Below, piece after piece: positions 62,327 through 64,000 of a stretch of 64,000 nt of DNA. Each line of letters starts with the position of its first letter. The stretch's first letter is position 1. The notes below the pieces were generated by a model, which saw only the letters and a list, made by a program, of their open reading frames with translations, was not told the DNA's origin and searched no databases. The position numbers were made by a program, and so were the translations under genes. The stretch is from Corallium rubrum (lineage: Eukaryota; Cnidaria; Anthozoa; Scleralcyonacea; Coralliidae). The stretch spans positions 21,994,326 through 22,058,325 of the forward strand of contig OZ035998.1 in assembly GCA_964035015.1 (NCBI GenBank), written 5' to 3'.

Positions 62327-63764
62327 CTAAAAAATAGGAGACAAATTACAACATATTTTATACTTGCATGCATGACAAGTGAATTTGTATGGTGCTGGGG
62401 GATTTTCTTTACGAACTTGAGGAAATACTGGGAAACTTCATTTATACTGGATAACCGTGTCAGTCGTATCTTAACGATTTTCCCTAAAAGCCGACTATTG
62501 TCGTGGCAATATAAGGGTTCCTAAAATATTGTTGCAATTCATTTGTTCGTCCTGACCAATTCATTTCAACCTTGTTCCTTTTGGGCCTTTTTGAAATTGG
62601 GAGGGCGGGAAAAGGCCCTGGCCTCAGTTGGTCACAGCACCCAGAAATACTGGGTGCAATAAATTAGCAATTAATAGTTTAGTATGCAAAATCATTCTGA
62701 GTAATGGCAGTCCCGTGTGAGAAGTTCATTGTAATGGCGGTCCCGTTGGCGGTTCCGTTGATAAAGCTACTTGATCATAACTGGCACAAAACTATGCATA
62801 ATTATGTTTCATGAGGAATGTTTAAGAAAAGCAATCAACCAATGAAAATGCAGAGTCCGCCAGTTTATGCCAGGGCCTTTTTCCCACCCTATACCAATTT
62901 CAAAAAGGCCTGCAATGGTTGGTTGCAATGGGCCTGTCTCACCCCCACGTGACCCTGACCTCTTCCTTACTGCGATTGGTCAGTTATAGCGTTTGAGGGC
63001 AGAATGTTTTGCCCTCAAACGCTAATTGACCAATCACAATAAGGCAAATGTCAGGGTCACGTGGGGTGAGACAAGCCCATTCATTTGCTTGAAGTTCGTA
63101 GGTCAACTTTCTGTTTGGAATTTGATTGGTTTTGGTTAAATAATCCCGATTCTTATTGGCTGTTCAAGAATCAAGAACCAATCAAATTCAAAACAGAAAG
63201 TTACCCAATAAGCAACCCTTTCCCGTTGGTAGATTTTCCCTGTGATGAGTAAAATCGTCTGGTGTTTGCCAGAGTAAAATAAACAAGACTTGGGTGTCGG
63301 TTGTCTTATTTGAAAGAACACTTGGTAGTTGGTAGAGTAACATATTTTGCAGTTTTTCGTTTCCTTGCTTCGTTCTTGAGATATTTCAGTTTGTCTGATA
63401 TGCAAATTAAACATTTTGACGTCGTCACACGTGCATAATCGAAAAAGTTATATATCTTTGCTATTATCAAATATAATAATCACTTGAAGATCAACATGTT
63501 TAGTGTTGTCGGCGAAACACATCCACATGCTTCATTCAAATCAATTTGGTTTGATAATAGAAAAGATATCTAACCTTCTCCGATAGCTCATTATGCACCT
63601 ACGACGTTAATTTGCGTATCAAACCAACTGAAATATCTCAACAACGAAGCAAGGAAACGAAAAACTGCAAAAGATGTTACTCTATAATTTTAAGTGTTCT
63701 TTCAAATAAGACAAACTTAATTTTTATAAGTTTCATAAGCACTTTAAGACTAAATATAACATAC

Positions 63765-63941
63765 TGGTCATAAATGTAGCAAGGATAAGGCATCATTTGA
63801 AGGAAAAGTCCAGGCTTCTCAACCGTCTCATTCGTCAAAACGTCCGTAATGCCACGATCGATCATATCTTGTAATAGCACAAACCCAAATAACTTATATC
63901 CCAATCTGTACAGAACATTGCTTGCACCCGGCTGCCAATAC
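63765..63941 (-). CDS. ABCA1-like: Second copy of exon e2
   Basis: 177 bp, same borders as 53305-53481, with no coding difference seen. A second copy of exon e1 would be expected near 64310, outside the window. Confidence 0.9.
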
Positions 63942-64000
63942 CTGCCAAAAACAAAACAAATAAAGCTTTAGGAGTTAACCGGGATGAGTTTACGAAACGA

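Larger units (their letters stand above)
55654..64000. repeat. Second copy of 45176-53540 (probable alternative haplotype)
   Basis: Collinear and nearly identical over more than 8.3 kb, at an offset of 10478 falling to 10460 through small indels. It starts exactly at the gap edge and contains the same cassettes (H1-H2 55700-56365, H3 56400-56763, interrupted H4, H1-H2 57721-58348 and 60333-61020), foldbacks and three exons. The matching left end of copy 1 (45176) lies inside continuous sequence. Confidence 0.95.

Overview
This window is nuclear DNA from an animal. It carries one large, intron-rich gene on the minus strand, an ABCA-family full transporter most like the ABCA1/ABCA4/ABCA7 group, and its introns are packed with short inverted-repeat transposons, SINEs, a dead LINE and microsatellites. 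Every recognised exon has AG/GT splice borders and compatible phases. The gene clade, the repeat style (5S-rRNA-derived and tRNA-derived SINEs, many foldback elements) and signs of high heterozygosity fit an anthozoan cnidarian such as a stony coral. That host assignment is inference; another marine invertebrate is possible.

Gene: reading right to left, 26 exons (numbered e1-e26 here, about 4.45 kb of coding sequence, roughly 1,480 residues) run from 53961 down to 4993. They encode the end of extracellular domain 1, the first membrane domain, NBD1 (Walker A, Q-loop, signature, Walker B and H-loop all present), the regulatory linker, the second membrane domain with a cysteine-rich extracellular domain 2, and NBD2 through Walker A and the Q-loop. 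The start of the gene lies beyond the right edge. The NBD2 signature, Walker B and C-terminus lie beyond the left edge. All motifs are intact, so the gene looks functional: ATP-driven export or flipping of lipid at a membrane.

Assembly: a run of exactly 200 N (55454-55653) is followed by a segment (55654-64000) nearly identical to 45176-53540. It repeats exons e2, e3 and e4 with only two, synonymous, coding differences. The simplest reading is an unmerged second haplotype rather than a real exon duplication.

Repeats by region: 1-5 kb is intron with a 9-bp-TSD element, a 5S-SINE carrying a nested MITE, and a 28-bp minisatellite. 5-15 kb holds exons e18-e26 among foldback elements. 15-21 kb has two nested inverted-repeat elements and a 5'-truncated LINE between tetranucleotide tracts. 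21-33 kb has foldbacks, SINEs and an 800-bp compound microsatellite. 33-44 kb holds the NBD1 exons with Harbinger-like insertions. 44.8-47.9 kb (and its allelic copy) is the most unusual stretch: a chain of different palindromic cassettes joined by one short alternating junction sequence. No second protein-coding host gene, functional tRNA or rRNA gene, or CRISPR array was found.
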